Assembly (NCBI GenBank): GCA_001918935.1
Contig: MNGW01000030.1
Span: forward strand, 1 to 49,946
Source: Acidobacteriales bacterium 13_1_40CM_3_55_5
Lineage (GTDB): Bacteria > Acidobacteriota > Terriglobia > Terriglobales > Acidobacteriaceae
Direction of reading: 5' to 3'
Length of the DNA stretch: 49,946 bases
The first letter of the stretch is position 1. Each line of letters begins with the position of its first letter. Shown here one piece after another: positions 20,493 through 29,550 of this stretch. The translations under genes and the position numbers were made by a program. The notes under the pieces are model-generated. The model was not told the origin of the DNA. It saw only the letters and a program-made list of their open reading frames with translations, and searched no databases.

Positions 20493-21773
20493 ATGGCCGC
20501 TGTGCCCGAGCCGTCTTTGATTCTTAGTTTTGAGGAGGCCCGTCATCTTGTCGAAGGGCATGCCTCGCGTCTGCGTCCGCGAGGTAAAGAGTTATTGGAG
20601 TTGCTCGACAGTGCTGGGCTCGTTCTGGCAGAGCCGGTGGCCGCGGATCGCAATTTTCCTCCTTTCCGCCGGGCAACGCGCGACGGATACGCGGTGCGTG
20701 CTGCGGATCTTGCGCAGCTTCCCACCAAGCTTCGGGTGGTCGGAGAAATTAGGGCAGGCGCTAATTTCGAGAATAGTGAAGTCAAGATCGAATCGGGAGA
20801 AGCCGTCGCTATCATGACTGGCGCACCGGCGCCTGCCGGTGCCGACGCTATCGTGATGGTGGAATGGACGTCCCGGGCCGGCGATCAAGTCGAGATCAAA
20901 AAGGGAATTGCCGCCGGAGACAACATTGTTCCCGTCGGTTCAGAAGCCAAACGTGGCGAGCAGTTGCTTTCTCCGGGAATGCGTTTGGATCACGCTGCTA
21001 TCGCAGTCGCGGCTTCCGGGGGCCGAGTGCACCTTCTGGTTTATGCCAAACCTCGGGTCGCAGTCCTTTCCACGGGCGACGAAGTTGTCGACATCGATGT
21101 GCCGCCCGGGCCCAACCAAATCCGCAACTCCAATACTTATTCACTCGCCGCACAAATTCAGGCTGCGGGCGGAGATCCGGTGCTCTTACCCATTGCTCCC
21201 GACCAGCCCGAGCGACTGAGCGAATTAATTGCGGAAGGGCTGGAAGCCGATATGCTGCTCCTCGCTGGCGGGGTCTCCATGGGGAAGTACGACTTGGTGG
21301 AACAAGTGCTGGCCGATTTCCAGGCGGAATTCTTTTTCACCGGTGCGCAGATTCAGCCCGGGAAGCCGATCGTATTTGGACGCGTCCCTTGGGCTTCCTC
21401 TCCGAAAGTCGCAATTACTGACGCCGAACCACAGTGGAAATATTTCTTTGGCCTTCCAGGAAATCCGATCTCTACCATGGTTACATTTCAGCTCTTTGCT
21501 CAGCCCATTCTCGAAGCGCTCGCGGGCAGGGCTCCGCAAAAGCTTGTTTTCCTCCACGCAAAGCTCAAATCCGAAATCAAAACTAAGACCGGACTGAAAC
21601 GGTTCCTCCCCGCAATTTTATCTGGCGAATTTGAACAAGCAGAAGTCGAGCTGGCGGGATGGCACGGATCTGGCGACATTGCGACCGCCGCACGAGCCAA
21701 TGGCTATGTCGTGATTTCTCCGGAGAAGAGCACGATTGCAGCGGGGGAATGGGTGCCAGTTCTGTTGCGCTGA
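20493..21773 (+). CDS. moeA: Molybdopterin molybdenumtransferase
   Basis: MoeA inserts molybdate into adenylated molybdopterin in the last step of molybdenum cofactor synthesis. The family motifs are clear: [16 protein letters not shown] near residue 55, [39 protein letters not shown] and the substrate loop [15 protein letters not shown]. The protein is full length at 426 residues. It opens a four-gene run with moaC, a response regulator and mogA. A TATCAT sits 7 nt before the ATG, so transcription could begin very near the start codon, but no -35 is convincing. Confidence 0.96.
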   Translation: MAAVPEPSLILSFEEARHLVEGHASRLRPRGKELLELLDSAGLVLAEPVAADRNFPPFRRATRDGYAVRAADLAQLPTKLRVVGEIRAGANFENSEVKIESGEAVAIMTGAPAPAGADAIVMVEWTSRAGDQVEIKKGIAAGDNIVPVGSEAKRGEQLLSPGMRLDHAAIAVAASGGRVHLLVYAKPRVAVLSTGDEVVDIDVPPGPNQIRNSNTYSLAAQIQAAGGDPVLLPIAPDQPERLSELIAEGLEADMLLLAGGVSMGKYDLVEQVLADFQAEFFFTGAQIQPGKPIVFGRVPWASSPKVAITDAEPQWKYFFGLPGNPISTMVTFQLFAQPILEALAGRAPQKLVFLHAKLKSEIKTKTGLKRFLPAILSGEFEQAEVELAGWHGSGDIATAARANGYVVISPEKSTIAAGEWVPVLLR

Positions 21774-21828
21774 GGGTCGTCAGAAAGGTCACCGCCTCGA
21801 TTCCCAATGTAAGATAGAGACCTCGCAA

Positions 21829-22308
21829 ATGCCTAAGAAGCTCTCCCATTACGACGGCTCAGGGCGAGCCAGCATGGTGGACGTCTCGGCTAAGGCCGCT
21901 ACCCGGCGTGAAGCTGAAGCCAGCGCATATGTGCTGCTGAAACCTGCCGTCCTCAAAGCGTTGCCGAAAAATCCGAAAGGCGACCCCCTCGAAGTGGCAC
22001 GTCTGGCAGGAATTATGGCGGCCAAAAAAACCGCGGATCTCATTCCCATGTGTCACCCGCTCCCGCTGACCCACGTTGATGTGAATATGCGGCTATGCGA
22101 GAATGGCGTCGCTATTACCTCAAAAGTTACCACGACGGCAGCGACCGGCGTGGAAATGGAAGCCCTGATGGCCGCCAGTGTGGCCGCGCTCACCGTGTAC
22201 GATATGTGCAAGGCTTTAGACAGGGGAATTGAAATTCGCCAAATCGTGCTCAACTGTAAATCTGGCGGAAAGAGCGGAGACTATGTCCGTCCAGGCAAAA
22301 AGACCTAG
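21829..22308 (+). CDS. moaC: Cyclic pyranopterin monophosphate synthase
   Basis: MoaC works with MoaA to form cyclic pyranopterin monophosphate from GTP, the first stage of molybdenum cofactor synthesis. The start [20 protein letters not shown] is the usual family opening and supports ATG 21829. Longer readings would overlap moeA. Active-site motifs are [36 protein letters not shown] and [11 protein letters not shown], ending in KSGGKSGDY. The length of 159 residues is normal. It lies 55 bp after moeA, and the response regulator gene starts 8 nt after its stop. Confidence 0.97.
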   Translation: MPKKLSHYDGSGRASMVDVSAKAATRREAEASAYVLLKPAVLKALPKNPKGDPLEVARLAGIMAAKKTADLIPMCHPLPLTHVDVNMRLCENGVAITSKVTTTAATGVEMEALMAASVAALTVYDMCKALDRGIEIRQIVLNCKSGGKSGDYVRPGKKT

Positions 22309-22316
22309 ACCCTCGC

Positions 22317-23084
22317 ATGCCGAATAACGTCAAAGTCCTTCTGGTCGACGATAATCCGATGGTCCTGGGAATGTTGCGCGGTGCACTGACTCCGCTGGCC
22401 ATCGTCACGACCGCGAACGACGCCGCCGACGCGCTTGTGAAAGCCGTAGAAGACACACCCGACTTGCTGGTCTGTGACTATCGAATGCCGGGGATGGATG
22501 GCCGTCAATTGGTAGAAAAATTGAAAAGCCGTTCGCGGACAGCCAGCATTGCGGTGATCCTGCTCGCCACTAAAACTGATATCAGCGAGAAGTTAGCACT
22601 GCAGGACCCGGTAGATGACTTCGTAGAAAAGCCATTCTTTCTGAAAGAAGCCACCAACCGCATCAAGCGCATCATCGACAAAATAGCATTGGAGAAGATG
22701 GCCAAGACCATGGCGTCGGATGGCGTTCTGCGCGGCAGCCTCTCGCAGATGAATGTCATTGACCTGGTGCAGTCGCTCGAAATGGGCCGTAAGAGCGGAT
22801 CGCTGACGCTGACTAATGATGACGAAAAATGCGAAATGTATTTCAGCGAGGGCCAGGTAACCCATGCGTCGTATGGCTCTCTGACCGGTGACGCGGCTGT
22901 TTTCAAAGTCTTGCGTTGGACCGGCGGCAATTTCCAGATCAACTTCGAAGCCAAGACAAAAGAACAGACCACCACACTTAACACCCAGGGCCTGTTGATA
23001 GAGGGACTCCGTATGCTCGACGAATCCAAACGCGAGAGCGGCGGGACTGCGGGAGAAGAGGAAGATGTCCTCCTCGACACCTGA
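22317..23084 (+). CDS. Response regulator with C-terminal PATAN (DUF4388) domain
   Basis: This cytoplasmic two-domain signalling protein has an N-terminal receiver domain (residues 5-120) with acidic pair D11/D12, phospho-acceptor D54 in LVCDYRMPGMDG and the conserved lysine in DFVEKPFF. Residues from about 140 form a PATAN/DUF4388 module (LRGSLSQMNVIDLVQSLEMG, GSLTLTNDDEKCEMYF, GQVTHASYGSLTGDAAVFKV), as in PatA-like regulators. No DNA-binding domain is present, so output is probably by protein contact. The gene sits inside the molybdenum cofactor run, and its last 20 bases overlap mogA. A partner histidine kinase is not in the window. Confidence 0.9.
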   Translation: MPNNVKVLLVDDNPMVLGMLRGALTPLAIVTTANDAADALVKAVEDTPDLLVCDYRMPGMDGRQLVEKLKSRSRTASIAVILLATKTDISEKLALQDPVDDFVEKPFFLKEATNRIKRIIDKIALEKMAKTMASDGVLRGSLSQMNVIDLVQSLEMGRKSGSLTLTNDDEKCEMYFSEGQVTHASYGSLTGDAAVFKVLRWTGGNFQINFEAKTKEQTTTLNTQGLLIEGLRMLDESKRESGGTAGEEEDVLLDT

Positions 23085-23562
23085 GGCCCCGACTGCTGCC
23101 GTACTCACGGTTAGCGACTCGTCTGCACGCGGCGAACGATCGGATCTTTCTGGGCCAGCGGTAGCGGAAGTCCTCGGCAAAGCCGGTTTCTCCGTGGTGG
23201 CCGCGGAAGTTAGTTCGGACGATCAAGCACTGATTCAGCAGGCAATCACGCGACTCGCGAAGAAAGCACGCTTGGTTGTTACAACCGGCGGTACAGGGAT
23301 CGCTAAGCGGGACGTCACTCCCGAAGCCACCAGCGCGGTTTGCGAGCGCCTAGTGGAAGGAGTTGCTGAAAAGATGCGCTTTGAGGGCGGAAAAAAGACG
23401 CGGTTTGCGGCGCTCAGCCGCGGCATTTGTGGGGTGCGAGGTGAATCCGTGATCTTGAATGTGCCTGGCAGTCCAGCCGGAGCAGTCGATTCACTGAAGG
23501 CAGTGATTGATCTCATGCCGCATGCGCTGCAGTTATTGAGTGGAAACACGAAACACCAGTGA
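23065..23562 (+). CDS. mogA: Molybdopterin adenylyltransferase, MogA/MoaB family
   Basis: MogA/MoaB proteins adenylate molybdopterin before MoeA inserts molybdenum. The motifs are AAVLTVSDSSARGERSDLSG, VVTTGGTGIAKRDVTPEAT and the closing LNVPGSPAGAVDSL. The length of 165 residues is typical of the family. The start overlaps the end of the response regulator gene by 20 bp in another frame, indicating close translational linkage. MogA and MoaB cannot be separated by sequence alone here. The presence of moeA and moaC nearby supports a true molybdenum cofactor role. Confidence 0.92.
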   Translation: MSSSTPEAPTAAVLTVSDSSARGERSDLSGPAVAEVLGKAGFSVVAAEVSSDDQALIQQAITRLAKKARLVVTTGGTGIAKRDVTPEATSAVCERLVEGVAEKMRFEGGKKTRFAALSRGICGVRGESVILNVPGSPAGAVDSLKAVIDLMPHALQLLSGNTKHQ

Positions 23563-23702
23563 ACGGCACTCCCTCGGAGTTTTGTCACGCAAGATTCCTC
23601 CCAATCGTGTAACATCATCTGACTTTTGCTTCCCGCTCTATCCGCCACCAGGTCTTCATTCCCAAGTCGTTGAAGGGAAATTTTTGAATCGGAGAAAAAG
23701 AG

Positions 23703-24311
23703 ATGAAAAAGCACAATTTGAGAGTGCTCGTCGTAATTCTAAGTCTCGCGGCTTCGGCATGGGCGCAGTCGCTTACCCAGGCAGACCGCGATCGCGCGAT
23801 TAAATATCTGGAAAGCACCAGGCAAGGCGTGCAGGATGCTACTGCAGGACTTTCCCCGGCTCAATGGAATTTTAAGCTGGCGCCGGACCGCTGGTCCGTT
23901 GCTGAAGTGACCGAGCATATTGCCGCTGCCGAAGATTTTCTTCGGGGAATGGTCACCGATCAGGTAATGAAAGCGCCGTCGCGGCCTGCCGGGGAAGACG
24001 TGAAAGCTATCGACGAGATGGTGCTGACCGCCGTCCCCGATCGCACTCACAAGGCACAAGCTCCCGAGCCGCTCAAACCGACAAATCGCTTTGGCTCGCC
24101 CGAGGGCTCGTTGAAGCATTTCGTCGAGAGTCGCGAGCAAACCTTAGACTTTTTAAAGAAGCATGATGACCTGCGCGACCACGCGTCGGACGGTCCGATG
24201 GGAAAAAAGCTAGATGCTTACGAATGGATTCTCTTCGTTGCCGCGCACAGCGACCGCCACACCAAGCAGATCAATGAAGTAAAAGCCGACCCGAAATTCC
24301 CCAAGAGCTAA
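23703..24311 (+). CDS. Exported DinB-family protein
   Basis: This is a 202-residue four-helix-bundle protein of the DinB/YfiT superfamily with a cleavable signal peptide (NLRVLVVILSLAASAWAQ). The fold is recognised by RWSVAEVTEHIAAAEDFL near residue 67, giving the first metal-binding His, and AYEWILFVAAHSDRHTKQ near the C-terminus with the other His residues. DinB proteins often bind a metal and act in thiol-dependent reactions, but the substrate here is unknown. Export is unusual in the family but common in Acidobacteriota. GGAG lies about 8 nt before the ATG. Confidence 0.88.
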   Translation: MKKHNLRVLVVILSLAASAWAQSLTQADRDRAIKYLESTRQGVQDATAGLSPAQWNFKLAPDRWSVAEVTEHIAAAEDFLRGMVTDQVMKAPSRPAGEDVKAIDEMVLTAVPDRTHKAQAPEPLKPTNRFGSPEGSLKHFVESREQTLDFLKKHDDLRDHASDGPMGKKLDAYEWILFVAAHSDRHTKQINEVKADPKFPKS

Positions 24312-24321
24312 TGTGCATCCA

Positions 24322-24349
24322 GCAGAGACGCAGCTTACTGCGTCTCTGC
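24322..24349 (+). terminator. 12-bp perfect hairpin, terminator-like
   Basis: GCAGAGACGCAG (24322-24333) and CTGCGTCTCTGC (24338-24349) form a perfect 12-bp stem with a CTTA loop just after the DinB gene. No real U-tract follows (CGTCCTTG), so it may stabilise the mRNA end or be a Rho-type boundary. Confidence 0.45.
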
Positions 24350-24388
24350 CGTCCTTGTGCGCTTTCGCGTACACTGCCCACTTAAGTT

Positions 24389-25042
24389 TTGAAAACCATC
24401 AAGCACATCATCTCGCGTTATTTCGTCTTTCTCTGGGCGTTGTTGAAGCCTCTGGGCGCCTGGGGTGTTTTCGCGATTGCCGGCATTGACGCTTGTTTCT
24501 TCGGTTTGCCATTGGACGGCGTCGTCGCCGGCTACGTGTACCAGGACCGCTCACGTTTCCTGTTGTATGTATTCATGGCTTCGGCAGGATCCGCTCTAGG
24601 CAGCATCGTTCTGTATGTAGTCGGCTACAAAGGCGGAGAAGAACTACTGCGGAAACGGGTTTCGCCAGAGCGCTTCGAAACAATCCATCAGCTATTCGAA
24701 AAACATCCGGTTTGGGGATTGGTGATCCCCGCAATGTTACCGCCTCCAACGCCGTTCAAACTTCTCACCCTGGCAGCCGCAGTCTCCGAAATGAAGTTAA
24801 GCCACTTCCTGTTGGCTATTTTCGCCGGTCGCTTTTTACGCTTTCTTGGAGTGGCTTGGCTCACCATGGAGTATGGACCGGACATCGTTCGTGTCTCCGG
24901 CACTTTGTTTCGCCAGCACCTTCATTGGGTACTGGCCGCGGTCGCGGCCGGACTGGTGATCTGGTTGGTGGTTCGGCGAATCAGGCGAAAAAAGAATTCA
25001 AAAGGAAGCCAAGTCGAGAAACCCAAGCAAGGAATTCCCTAG
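24389..25042 (+). CDS. DedA/VTT-domain membrane protein
   Basis: This 217-residue polytopic inner-membrane protein belongs to the DedA/VTT (SNARE-associated) family, linked to lipid scrambling and envelope homeostasis. Characteristic parts are the entry loop FGLPLDGVVAGYV, SAGSALGSIVLYVVGYKGGE and the re-entrant motif MLPPPTPFKLLTLAAAVSEM, followed by GRFLRFLGVAWL. A basic cytoplasmic tail (RRIRRKKNSKGS) ends it. The start codon is TTG at 24389. Its TAG stop overlaps the stop of the convergent gene on the other strand within one CTAG at 25039-25042. Confidence 0.9.
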   Translation: MKTIKHIISRYFVFLWALLKPLGAWGVFAIAGIDACFFGLPLDGVVAGYVYQDRSRFLLYVFMASAGSALGSIVLYVVGYKGGEELLRKRVSPERFETIHQLFEKHPVWGLVIPAMLPPPTPFKLLTLAAAVSEMKLSHFLLAIFAGRFLRFLGVAWLTMEYGPDIVRVSGTLFRQHLHWVLAAVAAGLVIWLVVRRIRRKKNSKGSQVEKPKQGIP

Positions 25043-25569
25043 GCTGCTGCCGCGCGGTTAGATCCCTTGCGGAAGGCGCCAGCCAGCGCGTGGATCACCA
25101 CCGGCGTCGCGAACATGAGGCTGGTAAAGAGCAGGTCGCCCGCAACGCCCCGGCGGAAAAACGGCAGACCGGCAGCATAGGATTCCATCACGCCCGCGAA
25201 ATTCTTCGGATACATATCAAACGCTGCCCAGACCGCTAAGTTGCTTAGCAGGAAGAATGAAACCGAACTAGCCAGGGCAGCGCCAATCACCCGGAGTGGT
25301 TTCGCATTGTCCTGCAGTTTGGTGCCCAACCACAGGATGGCTGCGTACCAAGCCCAGGTGACCAACTGGTCCCAGGTAAACACGTAACCGTAGACCGCCT
25401 TCGTAAGAATTACGTCAGACACGGCAAGCAGCACTAGCGGCATCCATAACTGGCGGCGAGGGCCGCGGGCTCCGAAAAACAGCAGCGATGCAGCAACCGG
25501 CGTAAACGACAAAGGATGCGGAAGGAAACGCACGGCTATGGCAAGCACCACAAATAAGTAGGGCAGCAT
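25039..25569 (-). CDS. DUF6580-like polytopic membrane protein
   Basis: This is a membrane protein of about 176 residues with five or six hydrophobic segments. It opens MLPYLFVVLAIAVRFLPHP, followed by FTPVAASLLFFGARGPRR. This pattern resembles the DUF6580 group of putative ECF-type transport components in Acidobacteriota and other phyla. Typical features are the RFLPHP...NFTPV-like opening and a conserved YVFTWDQLVTWAWY segment. The substrate is unknown and no ECF ATPases are adjacent. I chose ATG 25569; a reading from 25593 adds eight residues. The family name is given from memory of the pattern, not from a search. Confidence 0.75.
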   Translation of the reverse strand: MLPYLFVVLAIAVRFLPHPLSFTPVAASLLFFGARGPRRQLWMPLVLLAVSDVILTKAVYGYVFTWDQLVTWAWYAAILWLGTKLQDNAKPLRVIGAALASSVSFFLLSNLAVWAAFDMYPKNFAGVMESYAAGLPFFRRGVAGDLLFTSLMFATPVVIHALAGAFRKGSNRAAAA

Positions 25570-25710
25570 GATTACCTCGTCAAGGTGACGCAATGATTGT
25601 GGCGCGCCCAGGCTTCGGCGTCAAGTTCCAGAGCATCGCCAATAGAGATCTGGCGCACGGACTTCCATTTCAATCCGGCACCTGGAACCCGAACCACTCG
25701 CGCATGACCT

Positions 25711-26637
25711 TCAAGTTGCGGTCCAATTGCACACCAGCGCTGAGAGGACTGTGTCCCGTTCGTCCCGGATAATCAAATCGGAGGTCTGTGAAGCGAACGA
25801 TGTAACCGGGCCCAGGTAAGACTTCTTGGCGGCCAGCGTTACCGGCGTTTCCTCGGGTTTATAACGAATGCGCATCTGGCCTTCTGGATCTACATCGGGA
25901 ACGGAAGAGTCGACCAGCATGGTCGCAAAAAAGTTTCGCGTCTCGACCACCCCGTACCAGCGAAACGGATTAATCCAAGACGGATAGGCGGATGCACGCA
26001 GGGGCTCCGCGCCCTCATACACGCGGGCTTCCAGTGCGTTGACAGCGCGGCGGTGCTCGTAATCCCTGACACCCCAGACCGCCACCACGCCTGCAAGCGC
26101 CAGAGTTGCCGCCAATCGTCCCTGAGGACCTTTGCGTCGTACTCCGATTTCATCATTAATCAGAGAAAAAAGAACCGGCAGCAGCAAGCCTGTGACTAAA
26201 AGAATGAGAATGGTCGGTTCTACGATGAAAACGATGTGCCAGGAGTACCACTTCTCCAAGAACGGCCAAAACGGACGTACACCGTAATGGTTGGTGAAGT
26301 CCAGCAGGATGTGAGTCAGCCCCGCCAAATAAGCAAACACGAAAAGCAATCCCCACCGCGGCGGCAGGTTCGGATCTTTGATTTTTCGTCCACGCAGCCT
26401 CCACCACAGGTACACAACTCCTACGATCATGGCCGAGACGAAAAGCAGTCCCAGGAATGAATGGGTGAAGCCGCGGTGGTGGGCAAAGCCAAATACACGT
26501 CCCTTTAAGTTACCCAACACGTCGATGTCGGGCGCTTCCGCCGCTAACGTCAGTGTTGCCGTAGCCAGCGCTGTTTTGCGATTCAGCCCAGCTCGTGCCA
26601 GACACGCGCCGGTCAGAAAATGAGTGATAGGTTCCAA
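25711..26637 (-). CDS. YdjM/YbcI-type membrane-bound metal-dependent hydrolase
   Basis: This 308-residue polytopic membrane protein belongs to the family annotated as membrane-bound metal-dependent hydrolase (DUF457/YdjM). Conserved charged and histidine residues lie at the opening EPITHFLTGACLARAGL, in EAPDIDVLG, in HHRGFTHSFLG and in THILLDFTNHYG, likely forming a metal site near the membrane. The last 130 residues form a soluble domain. E. coli YdjM is SOS induced, but no LexA box was identified here. The reaction catalysed is not known. Confidence 0.88.
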   Translation of the reverse strand: MEPITHFLTGACLARAGLNRKTALATATLTLAAEAPDIDVLGNLKGRVFGFAHHRGFTHSFLGLLFVSAMIVGVVYLWWRLRGRKIKDPNLPPRWGLLFVFAYLAGLTHILLDFTNHYGVRPFWPFLEKWYSWHIVFIVEPTILILLVTGLLLPVLFSLINDEIGVRRKGPQGRLAATLALAGVVAVWGVRDYEHRRAVNALEARVYEGAEPLRASAYPSWINPFRWYGVVETRNFFATMLVDSSVPDVDPEGQMRIRYKPEETPVTLAAKKSYLGPVTSFASQTSDLIIRDERDTVLSALVCNWTAT

Positions 26638-26734
26638 AAGTTAGCGGCGCCTTTCTGTGTGCAATACGAAGACGTTTAGATGTGTACCCGGTGATTCCCG
26701 ACGCAACGCCGTGGAGTTCGGATCGCGACGGCGT

Positions 26735-27691
26735 CTATGTTGCATGAGACTCAGGTACCAGCAAAGTCACCGCATCCGGTACCATGGAAATTTCAGCCGG
26801 TAGTGTACCCAACAATTCACCATCGGCCTGCACCAGAATTCGCGTGGATTCCCGATGGTTCGCTAGTGGACGGCAGATCGCCTCGGAACTATCAACAAGC
26901 TCAATCCCTTTGACGTTCCGGTTCATCCGAAAAAACCTTTGCATAATGTAGCGAAGGTACGCCAGCCTGCTGCTGGTGCGGAACAATACAAGTCGCAGAT
27001 TGTCACGATCCAGCGACGCGCCAGGAGCAAGCTCATGCAACGGACCGCCGAAGTCTCGAATCCGTACGGCCAACAATTGCGAAACTTCCGTTTTGTGAGT
27101 CTGCCGGCGATCCTTCTCAGAGAGTTCAACCGTGAAGTAATCCATTTTGTGAGTAAGCCACAAGCGGGTTGCTTGAGCATAGTACGCGCCCATCCCGAGT
27201 CGGAGTTTCAGCAGCGGATTCAACTTGTAGAACAGATGCGCGTCCACCCCAATCCCCAACGCGACGGTGAAATACTTTGAGCCTAGCTTTCCAGAGAAGT
27301 CCTGGTACCTCACTTGACCAACTGCTATGCGGCGTGGCGTGGCGGTCAAAGCGGCACGGGCCGCGGCAGCGGCCGAAAGTGGCAGGCGCAGATCATGGGC
27401 CAGCGCATTGCCCGTACCCAAGGGAATGACGCCCAAGGCGAGAGAACTACCGACCAACCCCTGTAAAACATCGTGCACAGTACCATCGCCGCCGCAGGCG
27501 AAGACTGCTTCACAACCTTCGGCGACCGCTTGTCGCGTTTGTTCGGTAGCGTCAGCGGCGCTGCGGGTGGCCGTCACCGAAACTTCAACGCCGGCATTTC
27601 GCAGAATGCCTACCGCAATCTCTACATCAGCCAAGCGTCGCCCTCTGCGCCGACCAGACAGAGTGTTGTAAAGAAGAGCAGCTTTGCGCAT
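26735..27691 (-). CDS. Diacylglycerol/lipid kinase family protein (YegS/BmrU-like)
   Basis: This is a lipid kinase of the DAGK catalytic family, about 318 residues long. The nucleotide-binding motif is CGGDGTVHDVLQGL, followed by VIPLGTGNALAHDL. A second conserved segment is FTVALGIGVDAHLFY, and the beta-sandwich C-terminal domain ends with the typical VQADGELLGTLPAEISM. Likely substrates are diacylglycerol or related lipids. The start is taken at ATG 27691 (MRKAALLYNTLSG), since the 12 residues before it are atypical. The gene is divergent from the next TPR gene. Confidence 0.92.
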   Translation of the reverse strand: MRKAALLYNTLSGRRRGRRLADVEIAVGILRNAGVEVSVTATRSAADATEQTRQAVAEGCEAVFACGGDGTVHDVLQGLVGSSLALGVIPLGTGNALAHDLRLPLSAAAAARAALTATPRRIAVGQVRYQDFSGKLGSKYFTVALGIGVDAHLFYKLNPLLKLRLGMGAYYAQATRLWLTHKMDYFTVELSEKDRRQTHKTEVSQLLAVRIRDFGGPLHELAPGASLDRDNLRLVLFRTSSRLAYLRYIMQRFFRMNRNVKGIELVDSSEAICRPLANHRESTRILVQADGELLGTLPAEISMVPDAVTLLVPESHAT

Positions 27692-27849
27692 GGAATCTTT
27701 CGGATTGTAAATGCAGGAGTGGATCAACGTGCGGAAGGCGGTGAATCCCGTAACCTGATTGCACGTTTTCGGGCTTTTGAATAAGCTATTCTAGTTTCCA
27801 GGCTTTTTAACTTAACAACTCCCCTCACGTTTCAAGGAGGACCATCTTC

Positions 27850-29496
27850 ATGAGATACGTTTGTTCTGCTCTGGTCGTAGTAATGCTTTCGGGCATCACC
27901 GTCGCCCAACAACATCCTGCGCATAATCAGCCCCAGCCGGCAACCCTGATGTCGGGGTTGGGAGACTTACATCATCCCGTCTCCACCAGCAATCCCGAAG
28001 CGCAGAAATTCTTCGATCAGGGATTGCGCCTGATCTTCGCTTTCAACCACGACGAGGCTGCGCGTTCATTTAGTCGCGCTGCTGAACTCGATCCCAAACT
28101 GGCCATAGCTTACTGCGGCGTCGCCGAAGCCGTGGGCCCGAACTACAACGACCCGGCAAGTGAAGACCGCTTCAAGCAAGCGCATGAAGCCATTCAGAAG
28201 GCCGTCGATCTCTCTGCGAACGCATCGCCGAGCGAGCAAGCCTACATCCAGGCCATGGCAAAGCGTTTTCCCGCAGACCCAAAATCAGATCTCAAGCGAG
28301 CAGCAGAAGACTATCGTGACGCCATGCGCGAAGTGGTCAGCAAATATCCCGACGATCTCGATGCCGCCACTTTGTTCGCAGAATCAGGCATGGATTTACA
28401 TCCCTGGGGTCTTTGGAATTTGGATGGATCTCCGCGCGAGGGTACGGAGGAAGTAGTTTCCACATTGGAATCCGTCATCAAGCGCGATCCCAACCACATG
28501 GGTGCGGTTCACTACTACATTCATGCGGTAGAAGCCTCCGCGGCGCCGCAACGCGCCCTAGCTGGGGCCAACCGTCTGGCGTCCATGGCTCCAGCCGCGG
28601 GACACTTGGTACATATGCCAGCGCATGTTTACATCCGCACTGGCGACTATGAGGCTGCGATCCAGACCAATGAGAAAGCGGCGGCGGCCGACCGGGCATA
28701 CATGCAGAGCAGCGGCGCACAGGGCATCTACCCTGCAATGTATTATTCTCACAACCTGCACTTCATCGCGGCGGCTGCAAGCATGAATGGGAACTACACC
28801 GAAGCCAAAAAAGCCGCAGATATGTTGTCCGCGCACGTGGGACCGCATGTGAAGGATATGCCTCCACTGGAGGCTTTTATGACCGTCCCCATGGCAGTGA
28901 ACCTCCGTTTCCAGAGATGGAATGAAATTCTGAACACTCCTCAGCCCAACGCTGACATGAAAGTCACCACAACCTACTGGCATTTCGCGCACGGCATGGC
29001 GCTGGCTGCCACTGGAAAAACCAGTGATGCGGAGGCCGAGTATAAAGCCCTGGAAGGCGTTCGTGACGCTACCCCCGCGGACGCAATATTCGCCATGCCT
29101 TTCAACAACAAGACGAAGGATATCTTGACCATTGCGACGGATGTCTTGGGAGCCAAGATCGCCTTGGCGAAGAAAGATAATGCCAGTGCCATCACACTGC
29201 TTCGCCACGCTGTCGACACACAAGACAAGCTGAATTATGGCGAACCCCCGGATTGGTTTTCGCCGGTGCGAGAGTCCCTGGGCGCGGCTCTACTTATGAA
29301 CGGCGATGCCGCGGGCGCAGAAAAAGTATTCCGGGCAGATCTCGATCGCAACCCACGCAATCCTCGTTCTCTTTTTGGATTGCAGCAAGCGCTGAAATCA
29401 CAAGGCCGGAATTACGACGCTGGTTTCGTCCAGAAAGAATTCGACGCTGCCTGGAAAGGCGGAAGCGTTAAATTGAAAGTCGAAAATCTGGTGTAA
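27850..29496 (+). CDS. Exported tetratricopeptide-repeat protein
   Basis: This 548-residue exported protein has a short signal peptide (YVCSALVVVMLSGITVAQ) and at least four TPR-like units: EAQKFFDQGLRLIFAFNHDE, AYCGVAEAVGPNYND, VYIRTGDYEAAIQTNEKA and LGAALLMNGDAAGAEKVFRA. Many histidines lie in conserved-looking loops (GAVHYYIHAVEAS, AGHLVHMPAHVYIR), hinting at metal or cofactor binding. This is a widespread family of about 550 residues in Acidobacteriota and Proteobacteria without a set function. AAGGAGG about 10 nt upstream supports the start. A terminator follows. Confidence 0.88.
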   Translation: MRYVCSALVVVMLSGITVAQQHPAHNQPQPATLMSGLGDLHHPVSTSNPEAQKFFDQGLRLIFAFNHDEAARSFSRAAELDPKLAIAYCGVAEAVGPNYNDPASEDRFKQAHEAIQKAVDLSANASPSEQAYIQAMAKRFPADPKSDLKRAAEDYRDAMREVVSKYPDDLDAATLFAESGMDLHPWGLWNLDGSPREGTEEVVSTLESVIKRDPNHMGAVHYYIHAVEASAAPQRALAGANRLASMAPAAGHLVHMPAHVYIRTGDYEAAIQTNEKAAAADRAYMQSSGAQGIYPAMYYSHNLHFIAAAASMNGNYTEAKKAADMLSAHVGPHVKDMPPLEAFMTVPMAVNLRFQRWNEILNTPQPNADMKVTTTYWHFAHGMALAATGKTSDAEAEYKALEGVRDATPADAIFAMPFNNKTKDILTIATDVLGAKIALAKKDNASAITLLRHAVDTQDKLNYGEPPDWFSPVRESLGAALLMNGDAAGAEKVFRADLDRNPRNPRSLFGLQQALKSQGRNYDAGFVQKEFDAAWKGGSVKLKVENLV

Positions 29497-29508
29497 TGAG
29501 GATAAAGA

Positions 29509-29536
29509 GGGCCGGCTGCAAACCGGCCCCTTCTTT
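29509..29536 (+). terminator. Rho-independent terminator
   Basis: GGGCCGG (29509-29515) pairs with CCGGCCC (29523-29529) around a 7-nt loop, then CTTCTTT. It ends the TPR gene and lies beside the convergent DUF1579-like gene. Confidence 0.88.
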
Positions 29537-29550
29537 ATTCGAAGAAGTTC

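Noticed and set aside
24493-25239. Plus-strand open frame of 248 codons over the DedA gene
   Set aside because: Shadow frame with Arg-rich sequence, while the DedA frame carries clear family motifs.
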